A DNA stretch of 64,000 nucleotides from Planctomycetaceae bacterium (GTDB lineage: Bacteria; Planctomycetota; Planctomycetia; Pirellulales; Pirellulaceae): assembly GCA_002723275.1 (NCBI GenBank), contig PBNZ01000026.1, positions 1 to 64,000 of the forward strand, in the 5' to 3' direction. The notes under the pieces are model-generated. The model did not search any database, was not told where the DNA came from, and saw only the letters and a list, made by a program, of their open reading frames with translations. Below, piece by piece: positions 62,471 through 64,000 of the stretch. The translations under genes and the position numbers were made by a program. Within the stretch, counting starts at the first letter, position 1. Every line of letters starts with the position of its first letter.

Positions 62471-62830
62471 TTAAGGATCTACCGACTCGTCAAGAACTAC
62501 GAGTTGCACATCCAATCCTTTGCTGGTCGGCATTCCTGAACCATGAGTGTCTCCGCCCATCAGGCGACTCGAAAGATCTCCGTAAGCGATGAACAGCAAT
62601 CCGGCCGGTAATTCGCCAGCAGGGGCTTCCTTGACTGCAACTTCAATGGTTCCGTGTTCACTGATGAGACGAACGCGGCTTCCCGTCTCGATTCCAAGTC
62701 GTTTCATGTCGTCGACGTTGACTTGCAATGCGTTGATCTCCGACTGGTAGTTTTTACCAAACTTGCCTTCACTGATACCGCGGCCTTGTTTACTGGTGCG
62801 GCCTGGGATGAGGATGAATTCGTGTGCCAT
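62471..62830 (-). CDS. Stand-alone molybdopterin-dinucleotide-binding domain protein (FwdD/FmdD-like)
   Basis: 119 residues, matching the C-terminal domain of molybdopterin oxidoreductases and FwdD/FmdD of formylmethanofuran dehydrogenase: ILIPGRTSKQGRGISEGKF, VNVDDMKRLGIETGSRVRLIS and GLLFIAYGDLSSRLMGGDTHGSGMPTSKG (in pieces). As a separate small protein it would be a subunit of a larger W/Mo enzyme. It lies 47 bp downstream of the aldehyde:ferredoxin oxidoreductase gene, same strand, which suggests a shared enzyme. Confidence 0.82.
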   Translation of the reverse strand: MAHEFILIPGRTSKQGRGISEGKFGKNYQSEINALQVNVDDMKRLGIETGSRVRLISEHGTIEVAVKEAPAGELPAGLLFIAYGDLSSRLMGGDTHGSGMPTSKGLDVQLVVLDESVDP

Positions 62831-62877
62831 AACGTAGTCTGTCAGATGAGGATGAAACGAGGAGTGCAGGTAGATTG

Positions 62878-64000
62878 TTAATCGGATATTTCTGTCGGCA
62901 ATAGCTTATCAAGATTCAGGCTGGTAAGTGAGTCTGATTCAATCCAGCCGTCGGTACTCCAGCCTCGAGATCGATTGTATCGGTCGACAAGATCCCGTAA
63001 ATGTTCAGAGCTGAGCATCGCATCGGGATCATTTTGTGGGTGTGTCTGAAGGAATCGGGCAGGCAAGATGTCGTCAGCGGGCTGCCAGCCCGCACGAATA
63101 TTGAATAGTTTCTTGGCGGTGATGATTCTCTTGGCGGTAGTCTGCAATTCATCGGTGGTGATATCCCAGCCCGTAACAAGTTTGAGCATCGTGGCTGATT
63201 CGGCGAAGAAGTCGTCAAACACTCTACGCAAGAATTTACAAAGGATCAGAGAATCCATCAGAGCGGCCTGGTCTTCGCTGCGAATCGCTTCGGTGATCGA
63301 ACGGGCATCGGCACGATACCGATCGACGCGATCCGAAAAATCCGCCTCATATCCACCGCTGCGATTATGGTCGGCACCACGCGTTCCCACGGCAAATCCC
63401 AAAGCCATTGTTTGAAGTGCACGCGGTTCGTAGCCGGGGATCTCCAGGCCCTTTACATGGGGAGCGAATGTTTCGGCTTCGGGGCCAAACTTTTTCGCCA
63501 GTAGCCGACTGCCTTCGGCCAGGTCGTCGCCGATGCCTTCTCGTGAGCCGATCATTTCGATAGCGCGTCGTAAGGCGGTACCGCTGCCGAACTCGAGCCA
63601 CGGTTGATCCAATAGTTTTCGTTCAACGCATTCCATGGCGAAGGCAATCGTCCCGCCCGCACTAATCGTGTCGATACCTAACTCGTCACATAGTCGTGAT
63701 GCCTGAAGGACGTCGTCGGCATTACCGACTTCACAAAGCGATCCCAGGGCGAACAGATTCTCATACTCAACACGGACGCCATTGCCTTTGTCCTGGTTCA
63801 ACTTGTAAACGTGTTCGCAGCCGATGGTGCACGCCACGCAGGAATGCCGAGTTTTGTTGCGTACGTTTCCAAGTGTTTCGGGTGCGAGTTGTTCAGCCTC
63901 TTCAAAACGACTGCGTTGAAAGTTGCGAGTGGGAAGTGCTTGCAGGCGATTGAAGGTCAGCATGTTTGCTGCCGTACCTAATTCACGATACTTTGCCGTG
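62878..64000 (-). CDS. Aldehyde:ferredoxin oxidoreductase, tungsten type (5' part beyond the window)
   Basis: At least 374 residues of the AOR family; the frame runs off the end of the window, so the N-terminal domain is missing here. The part seen starts KYRELGTAANML and has ALPTRNFQ, RHSCVACTIGCEH with cysteines spaced as in an iron-sulfur site, AGGTIAFAMECVE, KGLEIPGYEPRALQTMALGFAVGTRGADHN (in pieces) and CKFLRR. The enzyme oxidises aldehydes to acids with ferredoxin using tungstopterin. Substrate and metal are inferred from the family. Confidence 0.9.
   Translation of the reverse strand, partial: TAKYRELGTAANMLTFNRLQALPTRNFQRSRFEEAEQLAPETLGNVRNKTRHSCVACTIGCEHVYKLNQDKGNGVRVEYENLFALGSLCEVGNADDVLQASRLCDELGIDTISAGGTIAFAMECVERKLLDQPWLEFGSGTALRRAIEMIGSREGIGDDLAEGSRLLAKKFGPEAETFAPHVKGLEIPGYEPRALQTMALGFAVGTRGADHNRSGGYEADFSDRVDRYRADARSITEAIRSEDQAALMDSLILCKFLRRVFDDFFAESATMLKLVTGWDITTDELQTTAKRIITAKKLFNIRAGWQPADDILPARFLQTHPQNDPDAMLSSEHLRDLVDRYNRSRGWSTDGWIESDSLTSLNLDKLLPTEISD

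Overview
The window reads as a chromosomal segment from a planctomycete, most likely of the Pirellulales type. The clues are a DUF1559 pseudopilin-like gene, a PEP-CTERM protein, a lysine/alanine-rich histone H1-like protein, many secreted proteins of unknown function, frequent non-ATG starts, and genes scattered on both strands instead of packed into long operons. Nearly all of it is housekeeping or catabolic core genome. I see no insertion sequence, prophage, integrase or CRISPR array.

Layout. 1-6.7 kb: end of an H1-like protein gene, a HEAT-repeat protein, aromatic/aspartate aminotransferase, a secreted protein, glutamate dehydrogenase, an acyl carrier protein and tRNA-Ser(CGA). 7-16.3 kb: small conserved proteins (Trm112-like, HIT), a 2Fe-2S ferredoxin and a P-II protein facing glnE, then a minus-strand run with miaB, fmt and def. 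16.5-20.4 kb: an ExbB/ExbD-type motor operon headed by a von Willebrand A protein. 20.4-30 kb: birA, a four-gene catabolic-looking operon (SDR, SIS, MetE-like, metallo-beta-lactamase fold), then a divergent sialic-acid module (kelch/Na+-symporter fusion against a sialidase) and a PQQ-type sugar dehydrogenase. 30-38 kb: a MORN-like protein, the deoC-punA-thyA-folA operon, and the full EF-P beta-lysylation set (epmA, efp, epmB). 39-43 kb: an RpoD-type sigma factor, a cobalamin riboswitch, and the DUF1559 and DUF4465/PEP-CTERM genes it appears to control. 43-46.5 kb: agmatine deiminase and N-carbamoylputrescine amidase (agmatine to putrescine) with a methyltransferase, and bioD. 46.5-51.3 kb: glgA, galT and a GH57 glucanotransferase (glycogen). 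52-57.7 kb: deoA and cdd converging on nupC, two YbjQ-family genes, an SDR and upp. 57.8-64 kb: two unrecognised neighbours (one with an apparent frameshift), a large TPR protein, an RluA-type pseudouridine synthase, and a molybdopterin-domain protein beside a partial aldehyde:ferredoxin oxidoreductase.

The most interesting signal is at 40.96-42.95 kb. A well-conserved B12 riboswitch precedes not a known B12 gene but a pseudopilin-like protein and a secreted DUF4465 protein with a PEP-CTERM anchor. This is a candidate cobalamin-acquisition system. Nucleoside salvage is also well represented (nupC, cdd, deoA, deoC, punA, upp, thyA), and the sialidase, mutarotase domain and transporter form a plausible sialic-acid scavenging route.
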